Assembly (NCBI GenBank): GCA_910586255.1
Contig: CAJUHR010000042.1
Location: 1-30,482, forward strand
Reading direction: 5' to 3'
Length of the DNA: 30,482 nt
DNA from: an uncultured Lachnospiraceae bacterium
GTDB taxonomy: Bacteria; Bacillota; Clostridia; Lachnospirales; Lachnospiraceae
Shown: piece after piece, positions 7,350 to 16,749 of the stretch
Numbering within the stretch: the first letter of the stretch is position 1
How the letters are laid out: each line of letters opens with the position of its first letter
The notes under the pieces: generated by a model
What the model saw: the letters and a program-made list of their open reading frames with translations, nothing else
Told to the model about the DNA's origin: nothing
The model's database searches: none
Position numbers and translations under genes: made by a program

Positions 7350-10079
7350 TCAGTGCTCAAGCTGCGCCAGCCGCTCCTCAACCTGAGCCATCATCTGCGT
7401 ATACTTCTCCTGCTTGGCCTTTTCCTCATTGATCTTGGCCTCGGGCGCCTTGTTTACAAACCGCTCGTTGGAGAGCATGCCGTTTACACGGGCCAGCTCC
7501 TTAATAAGCCGCTCCTTCTCCTTTAAGAGGCGTTCTGTCTCCTTTGCCACATCCACCAGCTCCGCAAAGGGCATATAGATGGTGGCATGAGAGATCACTG
7601 CCGACACGGCGTCATCATCGATCCCGCTCTTGTCTGACTGAATGACCACCTCATTGGCAAAGCCCAGGGTAGCAAAGAACACCTTGCTGTGCCGGAAGAT
7701 CTCCCTAACCTTCTCCTCCTGGGACACCACATACACCTTGGCCTTGCGGCTGGGCGGCACGTTCATGGAGGTGCGCACATTGCGGATAGCGCGGACGGCA
7801 TCCTTGATGGTCTCCACCTCCCGCTCCTCGGCGGCAAAGTCCCAGTCCTCCCGGTACTCCGGCCAGGAGGAAATCATGATGGATTCCTCCTCATCCTGCA
7901 GGTTGCAGAAAATTTCCTCCGTCACAAAGGGCATATAGGGATGCAAAAGCTTCAAAGACTGAATCAGCACGGTCTTTAATGTCCAGAGGGCAGCGGCCCG
8001 GGTCTCATCCTCCTCATTCCACAGCCGCGGCTTCACCATCTCGATATACCAGTCACAGAACTCCTCCCAGATAAAATCATACACCTTTTGAAGGGCGATT
8101 CCCAGCTCATATTTATCCAGATTTTCCGTCATCTCCCGGGCCAGGCCGTTGACCTTTGAGAGAATCCACTTATCCGGCATCATGAACGCCGGCTTGCCTG
8201 TGCCGGCATTTCCGTCTTCCGCCTCCGCCTTCTGCCCGCCGGCTCCTTTGCCGTAGGCCAGCTCATATTCCTTCATTTCCGCAAGCGGCGCCTTTTCCAT
8301 GTTCATCATGATGAAGCGGGAGGCGTTCCATACCTTGTTGGCAAAATTCCTGCTGTTCTCCACCCGCTCCCAGTAAAAGCGCATGTCATTGCCCGGGGCA
8401 TTGCCAGTGATCAGAGTCATGCGCAGGGCGTCCGCGCCGTACTTGTCAATCACCTCCAGAGGATCGATGCCGTTTCCTAAGGATTTGCTCATCTTGCGTC
8501 CCTGACTGTCCCGCACCAGACCGTGTATCAGCACCGTGTGGAAGGGACATTTGCCGGTCTGCTCCAGCCCGGAGAACACCATGCGGATAACCCAGAAAAA
8601 GATGATGTCATACCCGGTGACCAGCACATCGGTAGGGTAGAAATATTCCAGCTCCTGGGTTTTCTCCGGCCAGCCCAGGGTCGAGAAGGGCCACAAGGCA
8701 GAGGAAAACCAAGTGTCTAAGGTGTCCTCGTCCTGCACGAAATGGGTGCCGCCGCATCCCGGGCACTTCTCCGGCATGGCCTTGGCCACCACAAGCTTTC
8801 CGCAGTCTTTGCAGGTATAGGCCGGAATCCGGTGCCCCCACCACAGCTGGCGGGAAATACACCAGTCGCGGATGCCCTCCAGCCAGTGGAGATACGTCTT
8901 GCCAAAGCTCTCCGGCACAATCCTTAAATCGCCGGTTTTAATGGCCTCAATGGCCGGCTTTGCCATCTCCTCCATGCGCACGAACCACTGGGGCTTCACC
9001 ATGGGCTCCACCGTGGTCTTGCAGCGGTCATGGGCGCCCACATTGTGAGAGTGGGGAACCACCTTTACCAAAAGGCCCAGCTTTTTTAAATCCTCCACAA
9101 TGGCCTTGCGGGCCTCGTAGCGGTCCATGCCATCGTAGGGGCTTTCCGGAAAGTCAATGGTGGCATCGTCATGCATGATACAGATCTCCTTAAGACCGTG
9201 GCGCCTGCCCACCTCAAAGTCGTTGGGATCATGAGCCGGGGTGATCTTCACGCAGCCGGTCCCAAACTCCTTGTCTACATATTCATCCGCCACCACTGGA
9301 ATCTGCCGGCCGGTAAGGGGCAGAAGAAGCATCTTTCCGATCAGATCCTGGTAGCGCTCATCCTCCGGGTTCACCGCCACCGCGGTATCCCCAAGGAGCG
9401 TCTCCGGGCGGGTGGTGGCGATCTCCACAAAGCGTCCCTCCTCGCCCACGATCGGATAGTTGATATGCCAGAAAAAGCCATCCTGCTCCTGGTGCTCCAC
9501 CTCCGCGTCCGATATGGAGGTCTGACACACCGGACACCAGTTGATGATGCGGGAGCCCTTGTAGATGTAACCCTTTTCATACAGCTTGACAAACACCTCC
9601 AGAACGGCATCGGAGCAGCCCTCATCCATGGTAAACCGCTCCCGGTCCCAGTCCGCGGAGGAGCCTAATTTGTAAAGCTGGTTGATGATCCGGGCGCCGT
9701 ACTCCTTTTTCCAGTCCCAGCATTTCTCCAGGAATCCCTCCCGGCCCAGATCCTGCTTGTCGATGCCCTCGGATTTCAGCTTGTCAATGACCTTGACCTC
9801 CGTGGCAATGGCTGCATGGTCAGTACCCGGCTGCCAAAGTGCCTCATAGCCCTGCATCCTTTTGTAGCGGGTTAAAATATCCTGCATGGTGTTGTCTAAG
9901 GCATGTCCCATATGCAGCTGCCCGGTTATATTGGGCGGCGGCATCACGATGGTGAAGGGCTTTTTCCCCTCCCGCTTTCCTCTCCGGGCATCGGCGTGGA
10001 AATACTTGTTATCCAGCCATTTCCGGTACAGCTTCTCCTCGATCTGAGACGGGTTGTAGTTTTTCTCCAGTTCTTTCAT
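7350..10079 (-). CDS. valS: Valyl-tRNA synthetase
   Basis: 909-aa class I synthetase that charges tRNA-Val. Visible: the HIGH motif as HMGH at residues 56-59 within PPPNITGQLHMGH, zinc-type cysteine pairs (NWCPVCQ and CKDCGK...CPGCGG), the CP1 editing insertion, the KMSKS loop (GRKMSKSLGNGIDPLEV), the anticodon-binding region after NKVWNASRF, and the C-terminal coiled coil of ValS (ETERLLKEKERLIKELARV). The start at 10079 (MKELEKNYNPSQIEEKLY) matches the family and has AGGAGGT 12 bases upstream; the frame continues upstream into the T-box leader, which is not coding. Expression is under T-box control. Confidence 0.98.
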   Translation of the reverse strand: MKELEKNYNPSQIEEKLYRKWLDNKYFHADARRGKREGKKPFTIVMPPPNITGQLHMGHALDNTMQDILTRYKRMQGYEALWQPGTDHAAIATEVKVIDKLKSEGIDKQDLGREGFLEKCWDWKKEYGARIINQLYKLGSSADWDRERFTMDEGCSDAVLEVFVKLYEKGYIYKGSRIINWCPVCQTSISDAEVEHQEQDGFFWHINYPIVGEEGRFVEIATTRPETLLGDTAVAVNPEDERYQDLIGKMLLLPLTGRQIPVVADEYVDKEFGTGCVKITPAHDPNDFEVGRRHGLKEICIMHDDATIDFPESPYDGMDRYEARKAIVEDLKKLGLLVKVVPHSHNVGAHDRCKTTVEPMVKPQWFVRMEEMAKPAIEAIKTGDLRIVPESFGKTYLHWLEGIRDWCISRQLWWGHRIPAYTCKDCGKLVVAKAMPEKCPGCGGTHFVQDEDTLDTWFSSALWPFSTLGWPEKTQELEYFYPTDVLVTGYDIIFFWVIRMVFSGLEQTGKCPFHTVLIHGLVRDSQGRKMSKSLGNGIDPLEVIDKYGADALRMTLITGNAPGNDMRFYWERVENSRNFANKVWNASRFIMMNMEKAPLAEMKEYELAYGKGAGGQKAEAEDGNAGTGKPAFMMPDKWILSKVNGLAREMTENLDKYELGIALQKVYDFIWEEFCDWYIEMVKPRLWNEEDETRAAALWTLKTVLIQSLKLLHPYMPFVTEEIFCNLQDEEESIMISSWPEYREDWDFAAEEREVETIKDAVRAIRNVRTSMNVPPSRKAKVYVVSQEEKVREIFRHSKVFFATLGFANEVVIQSDKSGIDDDAVSAVISHATIYMPFAELVDVAKETERLLKEKERLIKELARVNGMLSNERFVNKAPEAKINEEKAKQEKYTQMMAQVEERLAQLEH

Positions 10080-10171
10080 AATGTTTGTCTGACCTCCTGT
10101 TTTCTGTTTGAAATTGGCAGCGGCCTGGATTTCTCCCGAAACCAGAGTGTTTTTGAAGCCTGCCGGCGGCA

Positions 10172-10490
10172 ATAAAAAACGCCCTCCACACGGCCTGCTG
10201 CTGTGTAAAGGACGAAATAAATTTCCGCGGTACCACCTTTTTTATGCCGCCGGCCAATGCCGGATAAACCACCTGTCCGGCCGTCCGAAAAAAACGGCAT
10301 CTCTCCTTATCCTTAACGCGGACCACACGTGAAATCCTACTGTCTCCGGACAAACACCTATCCGGACCTGTTCAGACCTCCGGCTCTAAAGCTACCTTCC
10401 AGCGTATTTCCCCAAACCACCTTTCAGCCGGTGAGCGGTTCTCTCTGACGGGTATCCCGCTGTACTCCTCTTTTTCACTGCCTTTTTTGT
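10172..10490 (-). promoter_or_regulatory. Valine T-box riboswitch leader
   Basis: The leader of valS carries the T-box core on the minus strand at 10240-10225 (AAGGTGGTACCGCGG). It is followed by a terminator stem (about 10214-10180) ending in a T-run at 10179-10172. Upstream is the long, structured stem I region with an AGTA bulge near 10465. GTC at 10377-10375, in the context GAGGTCTGAA, is the likely valine specifier. Uncharged tRNA-Val would stabilise the antiterminator and switch valS on. Identity of the T-box is sure; the specifier assignment is moderate. Confidence 0.9.
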
Positions 10491-10499
10491 ATAGTCCTT

Positions 10500-10528
10500 A
10501 TCATAGGGGATTTCGGGTAGGTTGTCAA
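10500..10528 (-). promoter_or_regulatory. Sigma-A promoter of valS
   Basis: On the minus strand, a perfect TTGACA (10528-10523), a 17-base spacer and TATGAT (10505-10500) directly precede the T-box leader. The -35 box overlaps the stop codon of the AraC remnant. Confidence 0.85.
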
Positions 10529-10692
10529 GAGGATTTATTCTTTTTGATATACTGGGACGGATAGACTCCGGTTACCCACTTAAATTGGTTGGAAAACTGC
10601 TGAGGATACTTATACCCCACTTGATAACAGATATCCGATATTTTCAAAAAGGGGTCTTCCAACAGCTCCATTGCTTTTTCCACCCTGACCTT
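10525..10692 (-). pseudogene. AraC-family regulator C-terminal remnant
   Basis: A 55-codon open stretch closed by a stop on both sides and with no start codon in a sensible place. It reads VEKAMELLEDPFLKISDI, then CYQVGYKYPQQFSNQFKW, then VTGVYPSQYIKK. This is the second helix-turn-helix of AraC/XylS regulators (G-Y-x-x-x-x-x-F-x-x-x-F-K...G-x-x-P-x-x-Y). The N-terminal ligand domain and first helix-turn-helix are missing. Its TGA overlaps the valS -35 box, so the promoter now uses bases that were once coding. Upstream, 10693-10849 holds no gene that I can support. Confidence 0.7.
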
Positions 10693-10849
10693 TCACAAAA
10701 AAGGCGGGAAGGTCATTCCTGTCTCCTTTCGGTTGGGTTGGGTGGGATGGGGTGATTTATTGAAATCAGCTGCTGTTGTATATATGTTCTGAGATGGATT
10801 ATAGCAGATGTTGGAAGGTTTGGGTAGAGGGTTTGGGGCATTTGCGGAA

Positions 10850-10900
10850 GAGGGAGGCGGCTTTTGTGCAAGCACAACGCCGCCTCTCTCTTGTTTATTT
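10850..10900 (+). terminator. Strong hairpin after the TPR gene
   Basis: GAGGGAGGCGGC (10850-10861) pairs with GCCGCCTCTCTC (10879-10890), followed on the plus strand by a T-rich tail. The tail faces the wrong way for the minus-strand gene beside it, so it may act as a bidirectional 3'-end hairpin. Confidence 0.45.
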
Positions 10901-10914
10901 TGCACTGCTCATGC

Positions 10915-11727
10915 CTACGCCATGTTTCGATACTCCTGTTTCCATTGACAGATTAGCTCTGTTTCCCCTGCCCGGCGTTTTACTGAATCTTGTTGAAACA
11001 GTGTCTCCAGCTCTTTTACCTGCCTCGAATCTCTTGCCTTTTGGCGGGCTCTGATGAGTTTGTCCTCCCAGAGCTTTTGCTGTTTTTCTGTGATCTCTGA
11101 TTGCAGCTCGGGGTTTAGTGCCAGGCGGTTGTCTATTCTGCTTAAATCGTATAAGCGCTCTAAGATTATCTCCTGCTGGTTTTTCTTGTAGGCGTTTTCG
11201 TATGCTTTAAAGGCTTTGTCTAACTGGAACATTCGGGCATAGCAGGAGCCTAGGTTGTTCCATATTCTTGCGAAAAACAGATCGTCCACATGGTCGCCGG
11301 GGGGATAGTCTAACAGCTCTTTGTATAGCTTCACTGCCCTGCCATACTGGCCTAAGGAAAATAGTTCATCTGCTTTCATTCTCATAAAGTCAGCTGGGTG
11401 CTTTTTTCTGAGGGCAGCAGCCATCTGGCGGAAGCGTCCTACCTCTGACATGCTGTAATAATCACATTCCTGTAAAATGATCATCAGCGCCTCATCCGGA
11501 CTCTCCCCGCTTTTTAACCACCTCTCCAGCTTCAGAGCCAAAAAGCCCTGATTTAATTCTTCCCTGAGAAAGGTTAAAAGCCGCTCGTCCACAAAGTCGT
11601 CCAGCACCAGCATGGGGTGATTGAATATCACATAGGACAACTCCTGGGAAGAGTAGAGATGGATCCCCATGGGCTCCATAAAATACGGCCGTTTTACATG
11701 CTCCTGCCTGCACAACAATAAACTCAT
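10915..11727 (-). CDS. TPR protein of the DUF5716/DUF5717 cluster
   Basis: 270 aa, soluble, no signal or membrane segment. The first 60 residues are a mixed region (SYVIFNHPMLVLDDFVDERL). The middle and C-terminal parts are helical, with TPR-like pairs at about 115-190 (ADELFSLGQYGRAVKLYKEL and ARIWNNLGSCYARMFQLDKA). The end is a long basic helix rich in K/R/Q. Its ATG overlaps the stop of the Hsp70-like gene by four bases (ATGA), so the two are coupled and probably act together. An adaptor or co-chaperone role for the neighbouring Hsp70-like protein would be a reasonable guess, but nothing in the sequence proves it. Confidence 0.75.
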   Translation of the reverse strand: MSLLLCRQEHVKRPYFMEPMGIHLYSSQELSYVIFNHPMLVLDDFVDERLLTFLREELNQGFLALKLERWLKSGESPDEALMIILQECDYYSMSEVGRFRQMAAALRKKHPADFMRMKADELFSLGQYGRAVKLYKELLDYPPGDHVDDLFFARIWNNLGSCYARMFQLDKAFKAYENAYKKNQQEIILERLYDLSRIDNRLALNPELQSEITEKQQKLWEDKLIRARQKARDSRQVKELETLFQQDSVKRRAGETELICQWKQEYRNMA

Positions 11728-12944
11728 AGCATAACCTCTTGTCTGATTTGAGCATCGGACGCGGGAAAAAGCTCCCCAAACCCCCGGTCCTTCAGTGTCA
11801 CTTCCATTGTCCTCTCATCAAGAAACAGTACCTGGATCCGTACCCGGGTAGTCTTGTCCGGCCGCTTGGGGAATCCCTCAAGAGGAATGGAAATCAACCG
11901 TTTCTTCTTGGAATCCAGGGAGGTAACAATAAAATCCACTGTACTTTGCTTATCCGGAATCACATCGATCACAGACACCCGGTCATACCAGCAGTCTCCG
12001 GCTGCGGCCACGGTCACATTGTTCTCCTGACCGCGGTGAAGCACATTCATGGAAACTGTGGTTTTCAGCCTTCCATCACAAATACAGGTAAAAGAAGTGT
12101 TATCTCCCGGCTCTTCCTCAGCCCTGCAGGCCGCTCCCCGGGCCAGCAGGCCCTGCTCCATGTACACCCTTCTCTTGGAGCACAGAAATTTCATCAGACC
12201 ATCCGCCCAATTTTGCTCCGCAAAGCCCTTTCCTGTGAGAAATACTGCCGAGTAGGCCTTTCTGGCCATAATCTTCTCCGCACAGCTGGTCATGATCCGA
12301 TCTGCTAACCGGCTGCCGGAGCCGGTCTTTAAAATATCCAGACTAAAGCCCTCCTCCCGGTCCTCATACTCGGCCACCACCGTCACCTTTTTCATGCCCC
12401 GCTGGACCTTCATCTCATAATACCGAAGTCCAGCTTCTGCTAAGTCAAACATTCCCACCGTGTTGTTCCATATCTCTTTTTTCTGGCTTAACGTATAGTA
12501 GATAAAGCTTTCTGAATGGCTGATTACCTGTACCTGCTCCTCCAAAAGGCCCAGCTTAACTCCCATCTCGCGAAGCATCCTGTTGGTTTTTGGATCCAGC
12601 CTTTTTACGGTAAAAACGACCCTATCAACCTTTGTCTTATCGTACTCCTTTTGGGGAAGCTTCAAAATCCGCTCCAGAAATAGAAGTAAAAGCTCCTTTC
12701 CCCCATAGCGGACCTCCCCCAGAGTAGCTGTCCCGTCACGCATGGCAAGGTTCAACAGCTTATCCACAATTATACCGTCACCCTTAAGAGTGTGACCGTA
12801 GGCTTCCTCCCCCACATACCACTCATCCGCATTTTTATTCCGGCAGATCACTGTCGGAATTGTCCACAGCATTTCCTCCTCCGGGCAGTTGATCTGCGTA
12901 TACTCGTCACACAAGTCCACTCCTACCAAAAGTCCGTCCATCAT
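11724..12944 (-). CDS. DUF5716-type Hsp70/actin-like protein
   Basis: 406 aa. The N-terminal half follows the Hsp70 ATPase order. The phosphate-1-like strand is GVDLCDEYTQI (8-18), then IPTVICRNK and WYVGEEAYG. VVFTVKRLDPKTNRMLREMG (109-128) matches the Hsp70 stretch around the tyrosine-to-phenylalanine sheet, ISHSESFIYYTL replaces INEPTAAALAYGL, and MFDLAEAG (165-172) stands where DLGGGT should be. The glycine loop that binds phosphate is therefore degraded. The C-terminal third is beta-rich, as in a substrate domain. I associate this layout with DUF5716. It lies 38 bases after the giant gene. It may be a nucleotide-blind chaperone or scaffold; function is unknown. Confidence 0.7.
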   Translation of the reverse strand: MMDGLLVGVDLCDEYTQINCPEEEMLWTIPTVICRNKNADEWYVGEEAYGHTLKGDGIIVDKLLNLAMRDGTATLGEVRYGGKELLLLFLERILKLPQKEYDKTKVDRVVFTVKRLDPKTNRMLREMGVKLGLLEEQVQVISHSESFIYYTLSQKKEIWNNTVGMFDLAEAGLRYYEMKVQRGMKKVTVVAEYEDREEGFSLDILKTGSGSRLADRIMTSCAEKIMARKAYSAVFLTGKGFAEQNWADGLMKFLCSKRRVYMEQGLLARGAACRAEEEPGDNTSFTCICDGRLKTTVSMNVLHRGQENNVTVAAAGDCWYDRVSVIDVIPDKQSTVDFIVTSLDSKKKRLISIPLEGFPKRPDKTTRVRIQVLFLDERTMEVTLKDRGFGELFPASDAQIRQEVML

Positions 12945-12982
12945 CCATCCTCTCTCCCGTAACAGATACCTTTAAAATCCGG

Positions 12983-15900
12983 TCACATCACCCGAAACAG
13001 CTCCTCCATGACCACGCTGTCTTCCACATACCTCTTCATCTTTTCCTTCAGCGCCGCCTCCTCCTTCAGGGTCAGGCAGAGCCCCATCTCATTTAAGGCC
13101 GCAAAGCGGCTTCCTTCTGCCTTTTCCCGTCCCGGCTCCCAAAAAAGACTCCCCTCTCTGGCCAGAGTCAGCTTTTCCTCATTCTTTTCGTACACCCGAT
13201 ATTCCAGGATCTCCCCCTCAAACAAAACCTTCTGCCGGATGAAAATACCCGGATATACCCGGCGCATCTCCTCCCAATGATACTCTTCCTCCTCCGGAAG
13301 AATCCGTATCTGAAGGGCCGGCCTTGCATCCCGGCTTCCCTGATACTCTATGATCACCTGATCCATAATGGAATCCGGCATTGGCACCCATCTTCCCAGC
13401 TCCTTAAACCAGGAGAATATCATTCCCTCTGCCAGAAGATGCCCGGTAATCGCCTGGCAAAACTCTTTTCTCTCTCCTTCCAGTACCGGAAGCGTAGAGT
13501 AATACCTGGCCAACGCCAACAGATAAACAATGGGAATCTTGTCATAGTCGGTGATTCCCTGAATGGCCCCCTCAAGATAGGCAAATACCCGATCCCCCGC
13601 AGGCTCTCCCTTCAAAAAGTATTCGGAGGATTTCATGGTAAAATAGGCCTTCACCAGATTCTCTCCTGTTTTCTTCCCTGCCGCATACCAGTCAAAAACC
13701 GCATCCATCCGGTTGGTCTCCCCGGTAAACAGCATCTGAGCCAAAAGACGCTCCGGCATGTCATATACCGGAACCCGTTCCCGCACCGCCTGGTTTAAAA
13801 TCCTAAACATCTGCTTCCCCGAACCATTAAAATGCTCACAGAGATAGTCTAACAGCACACTGTCATATTTGCCAGCCGAAAACAGATCACAGCAGATAAG
13901 CAGCAATATGTCATCTTCGTTGGCCACATGCTGTAAAATCATCTGACTGCACAGCTTTAAAAGCCGGGCCCTTTTAATGTCCTCCGCTCCATATCGGCAG
14001 ATCCTGGCCCAGGCCTCCTTCATATAATCCTGCTGGATCAGAGTCTCACAGATACCCGCCCGCTCCTTTCTGGTGAGCCGGTCCATGTTAAGGCTCAAAA
14101 GATACTCGGCGCCTCCTGCCGCATCGCTTCCCTCTGCCTCCGCCCGATTCTGATAATACTGAATCATGCGGGAAAGGATTCTCTTCCGGTACATGGGCTT
14201 TAGCTTCAAATCCGCCGCAATCCGCCGCAGAGTCACCACATCCGACTCCCCGGATATTCCCTTGTCCACAATCTCACCGCACTTTTGCAGCCGCAGCATC
14301 TCGTGACTGGGATACACCTCATAGCACCTTTCCTCCAGCTCCCGGATATTGTCCTTTTTCTCCATGGCTGGAAACTTTCTAAAAGGAATATTGGCATAGC
14401 GGTTGCCATATCCGTCCTGAAACAAAAGCACTGAATGTTCCCGAAATAATGGTACGTAGACCATGCCGTCCCTCACCAGAAAGGCGTCTTCCTCCTCCAG
14501 CTCCTCGTAACTGACCACCACATACTTAATATTGGGATTATCAAGCTCAATCCGGCAGGATTTAAGAACAGCCGGCAACACCCGCGCCACCCTCTGATCA
14601 ATCATCTCCTTATAAACCATGTGCTGATAAAGCACCACCAATCTCTGATTGACCCGGGCGCCCAAAAGCTGCTCCATGGTAAACTTTTCAATGTCTCTCT
14701 CATACTGCTGATAAAGCTCGGAGTCCGGCTTCATATATTTTAAAATATTCATGTATATGGTGGAGCGGCTGTGTTCATCCATAGATTTCTCATAGGAAAA
14801 ATACAAAAGAACCTCCTTGGGAAGCAAATACGGATAATCTGCCGGCAGAGAATAGAGGTAATATTCGTATAGTCTTGTTAAGCTTACCCCTTTATCCAGC
14901 GCCTTCTGATACCAGGGAAAATACTTTTCATTGCGGCAGTCTCCCTTGATCAGCATACCGCAGACCGCACTGAGAAACTCCTTTTCCGGATACCGCTCAT
15001 AAAGGGCCATCAAAAGCCGGCAGCCGGATCTGGTATAGTGCTTGACTGTTCCGGCCAGCTCTGCCGCTCTCTCAGCCAACTCCCGCTCCACGATTCCCTG
15101 CTTCACAGAAAAATTAAGCACCTGGATCTCAAAGCTTCCCAATCGGTGCATTAGCGCAGGATTTTCCCGATATATAAAAAATGCCTGGGCATACACAAAG
15201 GGACTGCAGCACCCCTGATCCGTCAGTCTGCACATTCTTGATAAAAGCTCTGCCGGATTCTCCCTAAGTCCCGGATCCACCTTCATCCACAAAAGGAACA
15301 GATAGGGGTGATAGCCATTTTCCTGCAGACATTTTCTTATCAGACGAATCAGCGTATCCCTCTGCCCTTCTTTTTTTCCCAAAAGCTGCAAAAGATACTG
15401 ATAAAAGCAGTATAGCTTAGGCTGATCCCGCCGCAGATCCAAAAGCTCGCCCTTGCGCCCTTCCAGAAGCCCGTCCGCCCGTTCCGTCTGTCCGTCAAGC
15501 AGGGCCAGCTCTGCCTGTAAAAGCAGATTAAGAGGGGTCTCCCCACTCTTTTTGCGCAGATTTTCCACCTCCTGCTTCATCCTGTCGATCAGAGACCGTT
15601 CACCGGAAAGTCCCAACTCATATTGAAGGCGAAGCTTAAGATAATGCCCCAGATTCTCTCTGTCCCTGCTGCGGGGCAGCCGCAATTCCTCATCCCCGCC
15701 CAAAGCCTCCACCTCCACCAAAACCGTCTCACGAATCGTGGATATCAGAAGCGCCCCCAGATTCCGTCCACCGTGAAGCCTGGCCGGATTCACCACATAC
15801 CCAACCTGGCACACTCCGTCCTTAAAATCGGATGGGCCAAAGGATCTTCTTGTAAGGTCTAAAAAATCACCGTCTGCCGACACCTGAAACTGTACATGCC

Positions 15901-16561
15901 CCCAGGTACTTGCATGAACCTCCAGCCATTCTTTTACAGGCTTTTCCAGCTTTCCAATGGAAATATGGTCTCTTTCCACCTCCAGCTTCACCGGTTCCTT
16001 TGCCTTAAGAGCCACCAAAAACTCCTCCAGGAGATTCTGCCGGTTTCCCCTGTTTTTAAGACCATCATACAATGCCCGGATATGAATATCCTGCATAAAG
16101 GGCGCTTCCGCAAAATCCTGATATTCAAACAGCCGCAGGGCTGTCTCCTGATCCTTCTTTGCAAGCCGGGCAAAGTCTGCAGCCGTTTTCAGATTCTCCA
16201 AAGTCCTGTCGGATGCCTCCACTGCTATGGAAAAAGAATACGGTATCTTATATTCCCCTGCATTGGTCACAAGATAAAGGGCCCCCTCAATCACATCCTT
16301 CTGGCTCAGATACATGCTGTCGATGTCGAATGTAATGCGATTGCGGACGCCGCCGAATGCGTTATTGGCAACACGGACACGTATATTGGAAGAATATACC
16401 AGGCCTTTAATAAAGCGGCCTTTTTCATCTGCCACGGATATTATCTTTCTCGTCACTTCCCCGGCATGTACCGTGTCCGTCAATTCTGCCGGGCTGATAA
16501 CCAGCCTTAATGCCTCCGGGTCAACAATCCCCTTTGCCAGCCGGTTGATTCTTTCTCTCAT
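12983..16561 (-). CDS. DUF5717-type giant cytosolic protein
   Basis: 1192 aa, no signal peptide or membrane segment. The start at 16561 (MRERINRLAKGIVDPEAL) has AGGTGG four bases upstream; the open frame runs 28 codons further but without family-like sequence. Two beta-rich, Ig-like stretches lie at about 18-125 and 195-290. A long helical solenoid without clear repeats covers about 300-1060, and a beta-rich tail follows. I associate it with DUF5717, which travels with DUF5716 in Lachnospiraceae. It is the first gene of the three-gene operon and is divergent from the DUF4364 gene. It may be a large scaffold or client-binding platform for the Hsp70-like protein. Function unknown. Confidence 0.75.
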   Translation of the reverse strand: MRERINRLAKGIVDPEALRLVISPAELTDTVHAGEVTRKIISVADEKGRFIKGLVYSSNIRVRVANNAFGGVRNRITFDIDSMYLSQKDVIEGALYLVTNAGEYKIPYSFSIAVEASDRTLENLKTAADFARLAKKDQETALRLFEYQDFAEAPFMQDIHIRALYDGLKNRGNRQNLLEEFLVALKAKEPVKLEVERDHISIGKLEKPVKEWLEVHASTWGHVQFQVSADGDFLDLTRRSFGPSDFKDGVCQVGYVVNPARLHGGRNLGALLISTIRETVLVEVEALGGDEELRLPRSRDRENLGHYLKLRLQYELGLSGERSLIDRMKQEVENLRKKSGETPLNLLLQAELALLDGQTERADGLLEGRKGELLDLRRDQPKLYCFYQYLLQLLGKKEGQRDTLIRLIRKCLQENGYHPYLFLLWMKVDPGLRENPAELLSRMCRLTDQGCCSPFVYAQAFFIYRENPALMHRLGSFEIQVLNFSVKQGIVERELAERAAELAGTVKHYTRSGCRLLMALYERYPEKEFLSAVCGMLIKGDCRNEKYFPWYQKALDKGVSLTRLYEYYLYSLPADYPYLLPKEVLLYFSYEKSMDEHSRSTIYMNILKYMKPDSELYQQYERDIEKFTMEQLLGARVNQRLVVLYQHMVYKEMIDQRVARVLPAVLKSCRIELDNPNIKYVVVSYEELEEEDAFLVRDGMVYVPLFREHSVLLFQDGYGNRYANIPFRKFPAMEKKDNIRELEERCYEVYPSHEMLRLQKCGEIVDKGISGESDVVTLRRIAADLKLKPMYRKRILSRMIQYYQNRAEAEGSDAAGGAEYLLSLNMDRLTRKERAGICETLIQQDYMKEAWARICRYGAEDIKRARLLKLCSQMILQHVANEDDILLLICCDLFSAGKYDSVLLDYLCEHFNGSGKQMFRILNQAVRERVPVYDMPERLLAQMLFTGETNRMDAVFDWYAAGKKTGENLVKAYFTMKSSEYFLKGEPAGDRVFAYLEGAIQGITDYDKIPIVYLLALARYYSTLPVLEGERKEFCQAITGHLLAEGMIFSWFKELGRWVPMPDSIMDQVIIEYQGSRDARPALQIRILPEEEEYHWEEMRRVYPGIFIRQKVLFEGEILEYRVYEKNEEKLTLAREGSLFWEPGREKAEGSRFAALNEMGLCLTLKEEAALKEKMKRYVEDSVVMEELFRVM

Positions 16562-16666
16562 AGTACCACCTGTTTTGGTTTGTCGGTTGCATCTTAGAAG
16601 CAGACTTCCAAAAACATGCCAGCCTGCCATTTTAACGTATTTCATCTTATCTTAGCATATTTTCAC

Positions 16667-16695
16667 TTGATTTAAAAGGTTTAAATTGGTATGAT
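16667..16695 (+). promoter_or_regulatory. Sigma-A promoter of the DUF4364 gene
   Basis: TTGATT (16667-16672), a 17-base spacer and TATGAT (16690-16695), about 55 bases before the start codon. The opposite-strand promoter of the giant gene must lie in the same 190-base gap, but no good pair of boxes was found. Confidence 0.65.
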
Positions 16696-16749
16696 AGAAA
16701 AAAAGTTATTATATTTAAGACTCTTATATAGATGAAAAGAGGCAGCCCT

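Noticed and set aside
9171..9668. 165-codon open frame opposite valS
   Set aside because: Antisense shadow in the GC-rich valS gene; no start signal.
10776..11054. Plus-strand open frame in the gap after the AraC remnant
   Set aside because: It crosses the strong hairpin at 10850-10890 and runs into the TPR gene in antisense; not a gene.
11739..12308. 189-codon open frame opposite the Hsp70-like gene
   Set aside because: Antisense shadow; composition is not protein-like and no ribosome site precedes it.
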